From a virus: a stretch of 64,000 nucleotides of DNA. The DNA lies in the IMG/VR virus record IMGVR_UViG_3300042691_044682, positions 1 to 64,000 of that record; one strand, written 5' to 3'. Position 1 is the stretch's first letter, and the number at the start of each line of letters is the position of its first letter. Positions 30,678 to 38,890 of the stretch are shown piece by piece. Made by a program: the position numbers and the translations under genes. The notes below the pieces were generated by a model. The model searched no databases. It was given only the letters and a program-made list of their open reading frames with translations, and was not told the origin of the DNA.

Positions 30678-31381
30678 CGTGGCACCTTCATCGATTGCCC
30701 CGGCGCCTGACCCTCCGGGGTTCAGGAATTGTGCATCGGCCGAACCCGCCGCCTTGTTTATTCGTGATCCGTAACCATATAAGCTTCACGAGGGCAGCCC
30801 AGCCGGGCTGGTACCCTGCTCCCCCATTCAGCAACGTCAGTTTCGGGGGTGAGCAAAGGCCCGCCGCTTCTGCGCTGCGCCGTTTGGGCCGGCGCGCCGG
30901 CCGGGCAGTCCTCGAGGATCCATCCTTCATTCCCGCGTCCCCTCCTCGTGAGGGGCCAGACCGCGAAGACCAGCCGCGCCGGGAGGCGCGGGGGAACGGG
31001 ATCCGGCACGCTGCCCGCACGGCAGCGCTGCCGCCGAGCCTGCCGCGAGTGATGCCGCGGCGGGAGGAATCGGCCCACGCATCCGACCATTCTCCCCGCT
31101 GCTTCAGAGCCATGGGGTCTGGCCTGCTACGATATTCCCGAACGCCGCCCTTCGAGACGGCGCCCCCGAGGCAAGCTCCGCCGATCGGCGCTGACCAGCG
31201 CCACCGGGCGGAAAGCGCCGGCACGGTATGCCGGCCGGCTCGCCCGACGGGGTATTGGACCTGGAGCCCCGGCCGCAAGGCCGGCCCCCTGCTGAAGCGC
31301 ATGGGGGGCAGTAGGACCAATGGAACGCAAAGGTACCGCCGAACGACGCGCCTCCAGCGCGGCGGCCACCATGTGCAGAGA
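30678..31381. other. Gene-poor, palindrome-rich region
   Basis: About 700 bases without a credible gene on either strand; open frames here are Arg/Pro-rich without ribosome sites. It holds an A/T-rich patch (TTGTTTATTCG..., about 30755-30785), perfect palindromes GGCCGGCGCGCCGGCC (near 30888) and CGGCAGCGCTGCCG (near 31019), and a stray leader-like CCGCCCTTCGAGACGG (near 31145). It could be non-coding RNA, a replication or centromere-like site, or a decayed gene. Confidence 0.5.
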
Positions 31382-31417
31382 GAAACCCCCCACCGGCACG
31401 GTCCGGTGGGGGGTTTC
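31382..31417. terminator. Bidirectional terminator
   Basis: Perfect 15-base arms GAAACCCCCCACCGG (31382-31396) and CCGGTGGGGGGTTTC (31403-31417). It stops minus-strand transcription after the 31424 gene and plus-strand read-through from the early block. Confidence 0.7.
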
Positions 31418-31423
31418 GTCGTT

Positions 31424-32215
31424 TCAGGGCGTCATCGCCGGCATGAGCTGCAGCTGGTCGGCGAGCAGGTCGAGCGCCTTGGGCACGCCCGCGAAGCGCG
31501 CCCGCCACTCGGCCTGGCGCCGCGGCAGGTCGGCCTGCACCCGCGCGCAGTGCGCCCGCCAGGCGCGCAGGTCGCTCTCGTGCGCCTCGGCCAGCCGCGC
31601 CAGGCGCCGCCCATACTCCTCCGCGCTCTCGTCGTGCCGCTGCGGCGGCGGCTCGCGCTCCGGCGGCGCCGGCGGCAGGCCCGGATAGGGCGCCACCTCA
31701 AGCTCGAACAGCACCAAGTCCAGCAACACGCCCAGCACCGGCCAGCTCAGCCGCCCGGCCAGGAGCGTGATGACCCGCCGTGCGCGCGTCACCCGCGGCG
31801 GCTCGAGCGCCTCATGGTTCCGGCCCGGCGCGCCGACGTCGTAGCGCCCCGACCAGCGCCGCTGCACGCCCGCCCGGGTGGCGTACTCGCGCAGGTCCGC
31901 CGCGGCCTGCAGGCGCCGGCGCAGCACGTCGCCCGTGTCGCCGAGCGCGCCACCAATCAGCAGCACCTCGATCGGACCGGGCAGCGCGGCATAGGCGGGG
32001 CCGAGGAGGGCGTAGATCTTGTCGCGGGCCAGCTGCAGGCCGCCGCGCTGGCGTTGCCGCTCCGGGGTGCCGCGATCGGCGCCCCATTTCTGCAGGATCA
32101 GGCCGGTGTCACGGTCCCGGTAGACCTCGACCTGCTCGCGCCGCCGGGTCGCCTCATGGCGAGTTCCCTTGGCCAGCCGCTTGAACCTGGACTTCCACCG
32201 CTTCGCCAACCGCAT
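31424..32215 (-). CDS. Hypothetical protein downstream of the repressor
   Basis: 263 residues from ATG 32215 (GGAGG 4 bases before). Basic N-terminus (MRLAKRWKSRFKRLAKG), an alpha/beta middle (GPIEVLLIGGALGDTGDVLR), a hydrophobic stretch SWPVLGVLLDLVLFELEV and a Pro/Glu linker with a helical end. An operator-like CCACA-N6-TGTGG at 32234-32249 is just upstream. Position beside the repressor suggests a lysogenic gene. Family not recognised. Confidence 0.6.
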   Translation of the reverse strand: MRLAKRWKSRFKRLAKGTRHEATRRREQVEVYRDRDTGLILQKWGADRGTPERQRQRGGLQLARDKIYALLGPAYAALPGPIEVLLIGGALGDTGDVLRRRLQAAADLREYATRAGVQRRWSGRYDVGAPGRNHEALEPPRVTRARRVITLLAGRLSWPVLGVLLDLVLFELEVAPYPGLPPAPPEREPPPQRHDESAEEYGRRLARLAEAHESDLRAWRAHCARVQADLPRRQAEWRARFAGVPKALDLLADQLQLMPAMTP

Positions 32216-32233
32216 CGCGCCTCCGCACAGGCG

Positions 32234-32274
32234 CCACACTTCTATGTGGTCCGGGCGAGGCTAGGCAAGGCTAT
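32234..32274 (-). promoter_or_regulatory. Operator-like palindrome and mini GGCNN array
   Basis: CCACA-CTTCTA-TGTGG (32234-32249) has the same half-site as the operators at 33014 and 34089. Next to it, four GGCNN units (GGCGA GGCTA GGCAA GGCTA, about 32255-32274) are a tiny version of the pentanucleotide arrays in opposite orientation. Confidence 0.5.
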
Positions 32275-33002
32275 ACGTCGTCGGCCAGCAGCACCATGAG
32301 CGCGACCCGCCCGCGGATCTGGAAACTGTCGCCATCCACGCGCCAGACCTCGCCGCGATAGGGCCACGGCAGCTCGACCCGAACGCGCTGCATCGTGCCC
32401 GAATTGCGGAACACGAGAACCGCGCGCGCCGCCTCCCCCTCGCCCTCCACCGCCACGCTGCGGACGGTGACCTCATGGCGCCCCTCGCGGATCCGGTGCA
32501 CGAGCACCAGGTCGCCATCGCGCAGCGGGCGGGTCATCGAAGCGAAGGCCTGCACGCCGATGTAGCTGCCGGCAGGGTAGATGGCGTTCGCATGGCCATC
32601 GAGCAGAACCGCCGCCTCGTCGGCCGCAAGGCCGGGCGGCAGCGCCAGGTGCTGCGGCGGGGCGATGTCGGCCTCATAGGTCGGCCGCCACATGCCGTCG
32701 GCCGCCGCAACCCGGACCGGCACGGTCGCCGCCTTCACGCCGGTCGCCGGCGTCTCGCCGATGATCTCGGTCACCGTGGCGCCGGGGATTGCGCGCGCCA
32801 GCCGCTCGAGCGTCTCCTGGCTCAGCGTCTTCGAGTGGCCGTTCATGAAGTTGTAGATGGCATTGGCCGAGCGCAGGCCGGCCGCGCGCGCCCAGTCCGC
32901 CGCACGGAGGTCGTGCCGCTGCATGAAGGCCTCGAGGGCGCCGCGGCGGCGTCGGTACAGCCGATCGCCGCCCCGAGGCCCGTCTAATGGCTGCGTCATC
33001 AT
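32271..33002 (-). CDS. CI-type repressor with LexA/S24-like C-terminal part
   Basis: 243 residues. HTH at ~22-65 (RHDLRAADWARAAGLRSANA, then IYNFMNGHSKTLSQETLERLA). The C-terminal domain has DGHANAIYPAGSYIGVQAF and RPLRDGDLVLVHRI, which align with the S24 peptidase pattern, but the usual Ser (in GDSM) is replaced and I see no clear Lys partner. So it may repress without self-cleavage. It is divergent from the Cro-like gene with an operator between, the classical lysogeny switch arrangement. Confidence 0.8.
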   Translation of the reverse strand: MMTQPLDGPRGGDRLYRRRRGALEAFMQRHDLRAADWARAAGLRSANAIYNFMNGHSKTLSQETLERLARAIPGATVTEIIGETPATGVKAATVPVRVAAADGMWRPTYEADIAPPQHLALPPGLAADEAAVLLDGHANAIYPAGSYIGVQAFASMTRPLRDGDLVLVHRIREGRHEVTVRSVAVEGEGEAARAVLVFRNSGTMQRVRVELPWPYRGEVWRVDGDSFQIRGRVALMVLLADDV

Positions 33003-33043
33003 AGGACTAGCATCACAGAGTGCTGTGGTTCATATTCCGCCCC
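33003..33043. promoter_or_regulatory. Central operator between repressor and Cro-like gene
   Basis: CACAG-AGTG-CTGTG (33014-33027) is a perfect 5-base inverted repeat in the 41-base gap between the divergent repressor and Cro-like genes. The same CACA-N6-TGTG pattern recurs at 32235 and 34089, with one-base variants at 18829, 42663 and 42791. It is the best candidate for the repressor's own binding site. Confidence 0.7.
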
Positions 33044-33298
33044 ATGAATGGCACCCGCATCGAGGCGCTGCTCGACGAGCTCGAGAAGGCAGCTCGCAAG
33101 AAGCGCCTGACGAAGAAGCAGCTCGCCGAGATGGTCGGCCTGCATCAGAACACCCTCCGGAACTTCCGTGGCTACCGCGCTCGGGAGAAGCCCGACGACT
33201 GTCGCTGGACCCCATCGGTCGAGACCATCGCCCGACTGGAGCCCGTCCTGCTGCCACGCCGGGCACGCGACTCCGCGAAACCTCAGGTTTTCACATAA
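33044..33298 (+). CDS. Cro-like HTH protein
   Basis: 84 residues from ATG 33044; upstream in-frame starts would overlap the operator. HTH: KKRLTKKQLAEMVGLHQNTL then RNFRGY. Divergent from the CI-like gene, so probably the opposing regulator of the switch. Short C-terminal arm, as in Cro-type proteins. Confidence 0.72.
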   Translation: MNGTRIEALLDELEKAARKKRLTKKQLAEMVGLHQNTLRNFRGYRAREKPDDCRWTPSVETIARLEPVLLPRRARDSAKPQVFT

Positions 33299-33302
33299 CC
33301 CG

Positions 33303-33752
33303 GTGTTCGCGTCCTCTGTCAAGCGAAAGCGCCCCGCCTCACCGGAGCACAAGCTCCAGGCGTCGCTGGTGGCCTGGCATGAACAGTGCGTGGCGCGGAA
33401 CAGCTGCGAGCTCATCGCCATCCCGAATGGCGGCTTCCGCCGCAAGTCCGTGGCCGGGAAGATGAAGGCCGAGGGTCAGCGCAAGGGCGCCACCGACCTC
33501 GTCCTCGCCCTGCCGGAAGGCCGCAGCCTGTGGATCGAGGTGAAGCTCGACGACACCCCCACCACCAAGCGCACGGACCTCTCGGCCGAGCAGCGCGCGT
33601 TCCGGACGAAGATCCTATCCCTGGGGCATTCTCACCGGGTGGTGCGCTCGATCGAGCAGTACCGCGCCGTGATCGAGGAGTTCGGCGTCCCGCACCTCGA
33701 GCGCGCGCCGCTCAGGCGAGCGGGCGAGCCTCGGCGGTCAGCTCCCGAATGA
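33303..33752 (+). CDS. VRR-NUC family nuclease
   Basis: 149 residues from GTG 33303, 4 bases after the Cro-like stop. AIPNGGFRR, KGATDLVLALPEG, SLWIEVKL and LSAEQRAFR are the VRR-NUC signature, with the D..ExK core of PD-(D/E)XK nucleases (D of ATDLV, E-x-K of IEVK). Phage members cleave branched or replication DNA. The last 41 bases overlap the convergent Xre gene. The start lacks a clear ribosome site. Confidence 0.8.
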   Translation: MFASSVKRKRPASPEHKLQASLVAWHEQCVARNSCELIAIPNGGFRRKSVAGKMKAEGQRKGATDLVLALPEGRSLWIEVKLDDTPTTKRTDLSAEQRAFRTKILSLGHSHRVVRSIEQYRAVIEEFGVPHLERAPLRRAGEPRRSAPE

Positions 33753-34059
33753 CGCGGCTGGCCTGGCGGAAGCTCTTCGCCGGCAGCTGACGCAGCTTCT
33801 CGACGAGCTCCCGGATCGCCTGGTCGCGCTCATGGGCCGGCGCCGCTGGCTCCGCGCCCGTCAGCCCCAGCGCCTCGTCGGCCGCCAGCCCCATCGCCTG
33901 GCACGCCCGCGCGAGCTGCTCGGCCGTGATGCGGTCCTCGTCGCGCTCGAACTTCGACCACTGCACGCCGCTCACGCCGATGACGGCGCCCGCCGCCGTC
34001 TGCGTCCACCCCAGCTCGACGCGCCGCCGGCGCAGCGCCGCCGCTATGCGCTCCCGCAT
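33712..34059 (-). CDS. Xre-family HTH regulator
   Basis: 115 residues from ATG 34059 (GGGGGAUC just before). HTH_3 domain at ~2-60: ERIAAALRRRRVELGWTQTA, then GVSGVQWSKFERDEDRITAE. The C-terminal half is helical. CACA-CGAAGC-TGTG lies 30 bases upstream, so it may be auto-regulated or under the CI-like repressor. It ends convergently inside the VRR-NUC gene. Confidence 0.75.
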   Translation of the reverse strand: MRERIAAALRRRRVELGWTQTAAGAVIGVSGVQWSKFERDEDRITAEQLARACQAMGLAADEALGLTGAEPAAPAHERDQAIRELVEKLRQLPAKSFRQASRVIRELTAEARPLA

Positions 34060-34088
34060 GATCCCCCGTCCCACCGATCCGCCATCAT

Positions 34089-34102
34089 CACACGAAGCTG
34101 TG
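34089..34102. promoter_or_regulatory. Operator-like CACA-N6-TGTG
   Basis: CACA-CGAAGC-TGTG, same half-sites and spacing as the central operator at 33014. It sits upstream of the Xre gene on the minus strand and just after the stop of the 34105-34659 gene. Confidence 0.6.
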
Positions 34103-34104
34103 CT

Positions 34105-34659
34105 TCATGCCACTGCCTCGGCCAGCCGCGCCTCGATCTGCGCCACCCGCAGCCGCGCGGCCCCGGCCGCCGGCCCGCCGCTCGCCGCCAGCTTGCGGTA
34201 GTACTCGAGCAGCGCGCCGTCGCTGAGGTGGCCGGACGGTCGCGCCACCTTCGGCCCGGCCGCCTCCCGCTGGCGGGCCGGCGCGATGACCTCCTCCGCG
34301 TAGCGCGCCCGGAAGGCGGCCGCGATCGCGGCGCGCGCCTCCGGCGCCAGGGCATCGACGGGGTCGCGCGGCGGCGCCAGCAGGGGCGCGCCGCCGGCGT
34401 TCGCGATGGCGCGGCTGTGCGCCTGCGCGCGCCAGTCCTCGGCCACCAGGGCGCTGATTTCCTCGACCGAGGGCCAGAAGGCGAAGCGGCGGCAGGCCTC
34501 GCGCTGGAGCCGCTCGCTCAGCGCGGCCGTGGGGACGCTGAGCGCGAAGGCCAGCGCCCCGGCCCGGGCCTTGGCGTCGGCGGCGGTCGGCGGGTTCCGC
34601 ACGGCGGCGGCGAGCGGGCGCAGGAAGCGCAGCCAGTCCTCGATGGCGGCGGGGGTCAT
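34105..34659 (-). CDS. Hypothetical replication-associated protein
   Basis: 184 residues, helical. EDWLRFLRPLAAAVRNPPTA, LSERLQREACRRFAFWPSVE and EYYRKLAA. Proteins with a domain like W-P-S-V-x-E-I follow DUF1376-type replication genes in other phages and may act with the helicase or loader (inference). ATG overlaps the stop of the upstream replication gene (ATGA). Confidence 0.55.
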   Translation of the reverse strand: MTPAAIEDWLRFLRPLAAAVRNPPTAADAKARAGALAFALSVPTAALSERLQREACRRFAFWPSVEEISALVAEDWRAQAHSRAIANAGGAPLLAPPRDPVDALAPEARAAIAAAFRARYAEEVIAPARQREAAGPKVARPSGHLSDGALLEYYRKLAASGGPAAGAARLRVAQIEARLAEAVA

Positions 34660-35786
34660 GAGATCCTCCTCGTTGCGAAGGTGACGTCTATCGGCTCGCC
34701 CGGGCCCTCGGCCTCGCGGCGCATGTCGTCCATCAGCCAGTCGAGCTTGCCCGGCCGGTCGCGGTAGACCTCGCCGCCGTGGCGGGTCGTCTCGGTCTTG
34801 TCGGGGAACAGCCCGGTCCAGCCGTTGGCGATGGATTGCTCGATGACGAGGCGCGGGTCCTGGCCCTTGGCGCGAAGGCGGTCGAGGGCCTTGAGCGACA
34901 ACTCGGCCGCCCGCTGCGTCCAGCGCGCCTTGGCGACCTCGGCGCGGTAGCGCGACCAGTCGTCCCAGGCGTCGGCCGGCAGCCAGTCAGGCAGCGCTAC
35001 GGCGATTTCCGGACGCGGCTTCGTGCGCCCCGCTCCCCCCCTGGGGGGGGACCCGTCCGAAGGACGGGGGGGGGATTCTTTCTTCTTCTCTACTACCTTC
35101 TCCTTCTCTATGGCATTTTCCGGCATGGCATCAGCATGGTTCGCGGAGTCCGAGGTTTTCTGCGGCTTTGCGGGAAAATGTAACGCGGCACTGGAAGTTA
35201 CCGGCGGCGTTACAGGCGTTACTGCGGGCGTTACGGTAACGCTGGTAACGGCGTTACGCGTTACACCCTCCGACGGCGTTACAGCCCCCGCCGCCGCACG
35301 ACGGCGCGCCCGCAGCGCCGCCACCCGCTGGCGGGTCTTCTCGCGCCTCTCGTCCTCCTCGCTGACCCGCCCCCACCGCGCCGCCGCACCCGCATGCGCG
35401 CTCCGCCGCCGCGCCGATCGCCGCTCCCACGCATGCAGGACCGCCTCTGCCACGACCGGGTGGTACAGCCGCCCATCCGAGCATCGGACCCAATGTCGCA
35501 GCGCGACCCCCCGCACCTCCGGCCACAGCGCGCCCGCGCCCGAGAGGTGCTGCAGCACCCTGTCATCGTCCGGCAGGCTGCCCGCCGGCACCTGGTTCCA
35601 CGACTTCGCCCACAGCGTCACGCCAGCCTTGAACTCAGCCCCGTTCGCCAGCGCGTAGAAGTCGCTGTCCAGCAGGCGCATCACGTCGAGAGGCATGAAG
35701 CGCAGCCCGCGCAGGTCGGCCTCCGCCGGCACCAGGGGGTCCGGAAGGCCCTCCTCCCCATCCCGCAGGCGGACCACTCTTGCCAT
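34656..35786 (-). CDS. DUF1376 replication-type protein
   Basis: 376 residues from ATG 35786 (GGAGG 5 bases upstream). Residues ~15-115 match DUF1376: LRFMPLDVMRLLDSDFYALA, LWAKSWNQVPAGSLPDDDRV and WVRCSDGRLYHPVVAEAVL. A Val/Thr/Pro linker follows, then a C-terminal PDWLPADAWDDWSRYR domain common in phage replication initiators. The Val-Thr linker is encoded by DNA with ten GTTAC/GTAAC motifs, perhaps the origin. An O-like role is inferred. Confidence 0.72.
   Translation of the reverse strand: MARVVRLRDGEEGLPDPLVPAEADLRGLRFMPLDVMRLLDSDFYALANGAEFKAGVTLWAKSWNQVPAGSLPDDDRVLQHLSGAGALWPEVRGVALRHWVRCSDGRLYHPVVAEAVLHAWERRSARRRSAHAGAAARWGRVSEEDERREKTRQRVAALRARRRAAAGAVTPSEGVTRNAVTSVTVTPAVTPVTPPVTSSAALHFPAKPQKTSDSANHADAMPENAIEKEKVVEKKKESPPRPSDGSPPRGGAGRTKPRPEIAVALPDWLPADAWDDWSRYRAEVAKARWTQRAAELSLKALDRLRAKGQDPRLVIEQSIANGWTGLFPDKTETTRHGGEVYRDRPGKLDWLMDDMRREAEGPGEPIDVTFATRRIS
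35180..35282. repeat. Iteron-like GTTAC/GTAAC cluster inside the replication gene
   Basis: Ten GTTAC or GTAAC pentamers in 103 bases (starts 35180, 35197, 35209, 35218, 35230, 35236, 35245, 35253, 35260, 35278), several extended to GGCGTTAC. The stretch is A/T-richer than its surroundings. Location within a replication gene recalls lambda ori in gene O. The protein repeat (Val-Thr) could be an effect of, or the reason for, the DNA repeat. Confidence 0.55.
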
Positions 35787-36038
35787 ACGCCCCTCCGCAC
35801 TTCCTGTGATCCTGAGCGATGCCGCAGCGCGCCCATTCGGCACGCGTGCGCATCAACCACACGGCAGGCTAATCCGCGATATGGTTCGGACGCAAGGCGA
35901 GTCTTTTCTCCTATCGTTCTGTGGTTGTCGGATTGATTTCCTTCCGTAGCATCCCCATATCCACCACATCACCCGTCGCTCGCGCCGGACGCACCGCGGA
36001 TCCGCCGCGGCGCCGCCGCCGCCAGCCGAGGCACCATC
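35787..36038. promoter_or_regulatory. Divergent intergenic region
   Basis: 252 bases between the replication gene (minus) and the second early block (plus). It includes an A/T-rich stretch TCTTTTCTCCTATCGTTCTGTGG (35905-35927) that resembles the promoter-like stretch at 53147-53167, so probably a promoter. Closer to ATG 36039 are GC-rich inverted repeats (CCGCGG...CCGCGG), perhaps a decayed leader. Confidence 0.5.
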
Positions 36039-36581
36039 ATGCCGAAAGCGACCATCACGATCGGCGGCCCCATGAATTCCGAGGGGTTCGCCATGCTTGC
36101 CGCCGCCATGGCCGACGACGGCCTGCCGACGCGCGATCCCGACGACGACGCGGGCCCGGGCCAGCAGCCCACCCTCACCGCCGCCGGCACCGCCGACCCG
36201 GCCTTCTACCGCCAGGCGCTCATCGACGCCCAGGCCGCCAACGAGCCCATCTCGCTCGGCACCTGGGACAACGACGACGACGTCACCGACGCCGGCAAGT
36301 ACACCCTGCGCTGCGCCGACCAGCTCGCCCTGGTCGTGCGCACCTACCAGCCCGGCGGCTTCGATCCCGACTATGGCGAAGACCGCGACGCCTACATCGC
36401 CATCTCAGGACGCCTCGCCCCCGTGCGCGGCTCCGCCTGGATCGGCAGCGACGGCGAGCCGATGCTCCCCATCGCGCGCGCCGACATCGCGTCCTCGGAC
36501 GCATTCAGGGCCCGCTACGACGACGCCAGGAAAGCCTGGGCCGTCATCGACGCCAAGGTCCCGCCGATCGACATCCTCTGA
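36039..36581 (+). CDS. Hypothetical early protein
   Basis: 180 residues, acidic. MPKATITIGGPMNSEGFAML, then QPGGFDPDYGEDRDAYIAIS and a helical end. Opens the second early block. Family not recognised. Confidence 0.58.
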   Translation: MPKATITIGGPMNSEGFAMLAAAMADDGLPTRDPDDDAGPGQQPTLTAAGTADPAFYRQALIDAQAANEPISLGTWDNDDDVTDAGKYTLRCADQLALVVRTYQPGGFDPDYGEDRDAYIAISGRLAPVRGSAWIGSDGEPMLPIARADIASSDAFRARYDDARKAWAVIDAKVPPIDIL

Positions 36582-36664
36582 CCGCAAGCACGGCGCCCCT
36601 CCCGGGGCGCCGGCGCTTGCCGCGGCACTCCCGCCGCGGCCCGTTGAGCAAGAGGAACCACCCC
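36582..36664 (+). promoter_or_regulatory. Structured leader, degenerate type B
   Basis: Hairpin CGGCGCCCC/GGGGCGCCG, then CCGCGGC/GCCGCGG, CCCGTTGAG and AAGAGGAACC. The third hairpin of type B is missing. Confidence 0.6.
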
Positions 36665-37222
36665 ATGCCCGACTGCTTCGTGTGCCCGCTTGGCGGGAAC
36701 GCGAAAGCCATGTCCTTCGCCGAGTTCTTCCGGCGCTTCCCCCACCGCCTCGTCCCCGAGGCATGGGAGGCGCTCGCAATCGCCGCCATGACCGACCAGA
36801 TCATCGAGTTCCGCGACGATCGGCACGACCCCATGAAGGCCGTGTCGACCAACTTCGTCACCACGAACCCGACGGTGCCCGACGGCGCGCCGTACTGGTC
36901 GATATCCGCCAGGACGCTGAAGCTCGCCACCGCGCGCACGCTGCTTCACCAGCCGCAAGCGCGCGTCGTGACGCCGACGAAGCTCCTCACCGACGATCGT
37001 GGTCCGAAGACCACCTATCGCCTCGGCCTGCGTGCCTCGGTGACCGTGGACTCAGACGTCCTCGTCGACGCGCATTCGCCCGACGACGCGATCGCGCTCT
37101 TCGAAGCGTCCCCCGATCGCTACCACGGCGAAGCCATGGACGTGCTCGAGAACTCCTGGGACTGGCACGAGCTGACGCCCATGCAATGGATCGTCGTCTC
37201 CGCCATCCCCACGGACGACTGA
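36665..37222 (+). CDS. Hypothetical early protein
   Basis: 185 residues. CFVCPLGGNAKAMSFAEFF, then a region rich in Asp/Asn/Thr and a Trp-rich end (ENSWDWHELTPMQWIVVSA). No known motif. Flanked by leaders. Confidence 0.58.
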   Translation: MPDCFVCPLGGNAKAMSFAEFFRRFPHRLVPEAWEALAIAAMTDQIIEFRDDRHDPMKAVSTNFVTTNPTVPDGAPYWSISARTLKLATARTLLHQPQARVVTPTKLLTDDRGPKTTYRLGLRASVTVDSDVLVDAHSPDDAIALFEASPDRYHGEAMDVLENSWDWHELTPMQWIVVSAIPTDD

Positions 37223-37320
37223 CATGCCGCATGCCGCCGGCGCCCCGTGCGCCGGCGTGCAAGCCGGCCCGCCCGCTGCCGGGCCTGCCCGTCGTGGCAC
37301 TAGCAGCGCAGGAGACAGCC
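37223..37320 (+). promoter_or_regulatory. Structured leader, type A
   Basis: Hairpin GCCGGCGC/GCGCCGGC, GTGCAAGCCGG spacer, then CGCTG/CAGCG around CGGGC-CT-GCCCG and TCGTGGCACTAG, then CAGGAG. The outer stem differs in sequence from other copies but keeps pairing. Confidence 0.75.
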
Positions 37321-37965
37321 ATGAGCTTCCCCTTGCCGAGCGTGCGCTCCGTCTCCGGAGTGGCGCTCAAGGCGGCACTCGATGTGATCGCGACCGTGGC
37401 CCGCTGGCGGGACGCCCTGCCGAACGACCCCGACACGATCCGCGACGCCGCCATCAAGGCTCTGGCCGCGCTCGAGCTCATCCGCGAAGCCCCCACCGCC
37501 ACCGCGGCGCGGGGCTTCAAGACCGACGCCCTTTCCGAAGACGAGATCCTCGCCCTCTACGCCGCCCGCAACGCCTGGTTTCGAGCCGGCTGGCGCGCAA
37601 TCGACCGGGCGATGGCCGTCTACGGCCCCGACTGGGGGAAGGTGCCCGGCAACCGTGTCTATGCCACGGTGCCGCGCAACCTGCGCTTCCGCTACAACCG
37701 GCACACCCGCAAGGTGACCCTCGATGCCGCCCAGCAGATCATCGCCGCCCCGGTCTTCTGGGTCGACGGCGACCTGCCGGCCGAGGTGACGATCGGCGGA
37801 GTGGTGCCGTCCCCCTGGCAACCCGACCTCGCCAGGCTCTCCCGCGAGGGCGAGATCTGGTCGAGCGGGAAGTGGGCGAAGACCTTCGAGATGAGGGTCG
37901 ACTACGAGCTCTGGCGCGCGAAGTACCCGGACCAGTACCGGAACACTTCGGCCACCAGGTCATAG
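37321..37965 (+). CDS. Hypothetical early protein
   Basis: 214 residues. Helical first half (ALKAALDVIATVARWRDALP), then YNRHTRKVTLDAAQQIIAAP and Trp-rich strands. No recognised family or motif. Confidence 0.58.
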   Translation: MSFPLPSVRSVSGVALKAALDVIATVARWRDALPNDPDTIRDAAIKALAALELIREAPTATAARGFKTDALSEDEILALYAARNAWFRAGWRAIDRAMAVYGPDWGKVPGNRVYATVPRNLRFRYNRHTRKVTLDAAQQIIAAPVFWVDGDLPAEVTIGGVVPSPWQPDLARLSREGEIWSSGKWAKTFEMRVDYELWRAKYPDQYRNTSATRS

Positions 37966-38062
37966 CCGATGGGCCATGCCACCCCTCGCGGGAGGCATGC
38001 GCCAACGGACCGCCGCGCCCCCCCGGCACCGTCCTCCGAGGCGGGGGGCCATGGAGACCACC
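37966..38062 (+). promoter_or_regulatory. Structured leader, type A2
   Basis: Hairpin CATGCC/GGCATG with inner CCC/GGG, then CCCCCC/GGGGGG around CGGCACCG and TCCTCCGAGGC. The variant GAGGC keeps G-U or G-C pairing to CCGTC. Confidence 0.72.
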
Positions 38063-38800
38063 ATGACCGACTTCACCCTCGCCGGCTCCGATGTCGGCGT
38101 GCGGCGCGTCGACTTCGCCGGGCTCGTCGCTGAGCTCGGCGACGACGCCGCGCTGGACGCCATCGCCGCCACCGAAAATGGCGGCGTGCATCGCGCGCCC
38201 GGCACGCCGGTTCGCCTGGTCCGCCGCTTCAAGAGCGGCGACGAGGCGCTCGGCTTCGACTACTTCGCCCGCAAGGCCGGCGTCTCCCCCGAGGAGCGCG
38301 CCACGCCGGAGGGCGAGCCCGCCGACGACGACAAAAACGACGAGACCAACCGCAACGCTCCCCTCGAAGGGGAGGCGCTCGCACCCTCGTATCAGCACCT
38401 CTACACGACGTTCCAGCAGGACCCTGAGTCGGTCCAGCTGAAGCGCGTGACCGTGCGCTTCTCCCTAACGGTGCCCGTCAGCCTGGCTGTGCGGGCGCCC
38501 GACGAGAAGGCCGCGCGCGAGGTGGTTCGCCGCTACATCACCGGCGAGGAATTCGACACCGACACGGCCATCCTGATGAGCCCGGTGGACATCCTCGCCG
38601 CCGCGGCGCGCCGCCTGGAGAATGCCGAGAACCTGGCCGAGGCCGAATGGTCGGCCTCCACCTTGCGCGTCGAAGACGTGACCAAGGAGGAGGTCGAGAA
38701 GCTGCTGCGGCGCCTGCTCGCGGAGGAACTCCGCGCCTACCAGGAGACCGTCGTCAGCAACGTCGACGCACTCGCCGCCATCTTCGAGCGCGGTGGTTGA
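38063..38800 (+). CDS. Hypothetical early protein
   Basis: 245 residues from ATG 38063 behind GGAGACCACC. A mostly charged protein with an acidic linker (GEPADDDKNDETNRNAPLEG) between two folded parts; the second is alpha/beta (RVTVRFSLTVPVSLAVRAPD) with long helices. Family not recognised. Confidence 0.6.
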   Translation: MTDFTLAGSDVGVRRVDFAGLVAELGDDAALDAIAATENGGVHRAPGTPVRLVRRFKSGDEALGFDYFARKAGVSPEERATPEGEPADDDKNDETNRNAPLEGEALAPSYQHLYTTFQQDPESVQLKRVTVRFSLTVPVSLAVRAPDEKAAREVVRRYITGEEFDTDTAILMSPVDILAAAARRLENAENLAEAEWSASTLRVEDVTKEEVEKLLRRLLAEELRAYQETVVSNVDALAAIFERGG

Positions 38801-38890
38801 TCGCATGCCCGCCCGGCCCCGCGTCGGGCGGGACATGCGATGCCTCGCCCCCGGGCATCGCCCGTCGCGAATGGGGGCCGGAGACACCAT
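38801..38890 (+). promoter_or_regulatory. Structured leader, type A
   Basis: Long hairpin CGCATG-CCCGCCCG / CGGGCGGG-CATGCG, then CCCCC/GGGGG around GGGCATCGCCC and GTCGCGAAT, then CCGGAG before ATG 38891. Confidence 0.75.

Noticed and set aside
30688-31320. A 210-residue minus-strand protein in the gene-poor region.
   Set aside because: No ribosome site, Arg/Ser/Gly-rich composition, and frames on the other strand of equal quality; nothing in it resembles a folded domain.
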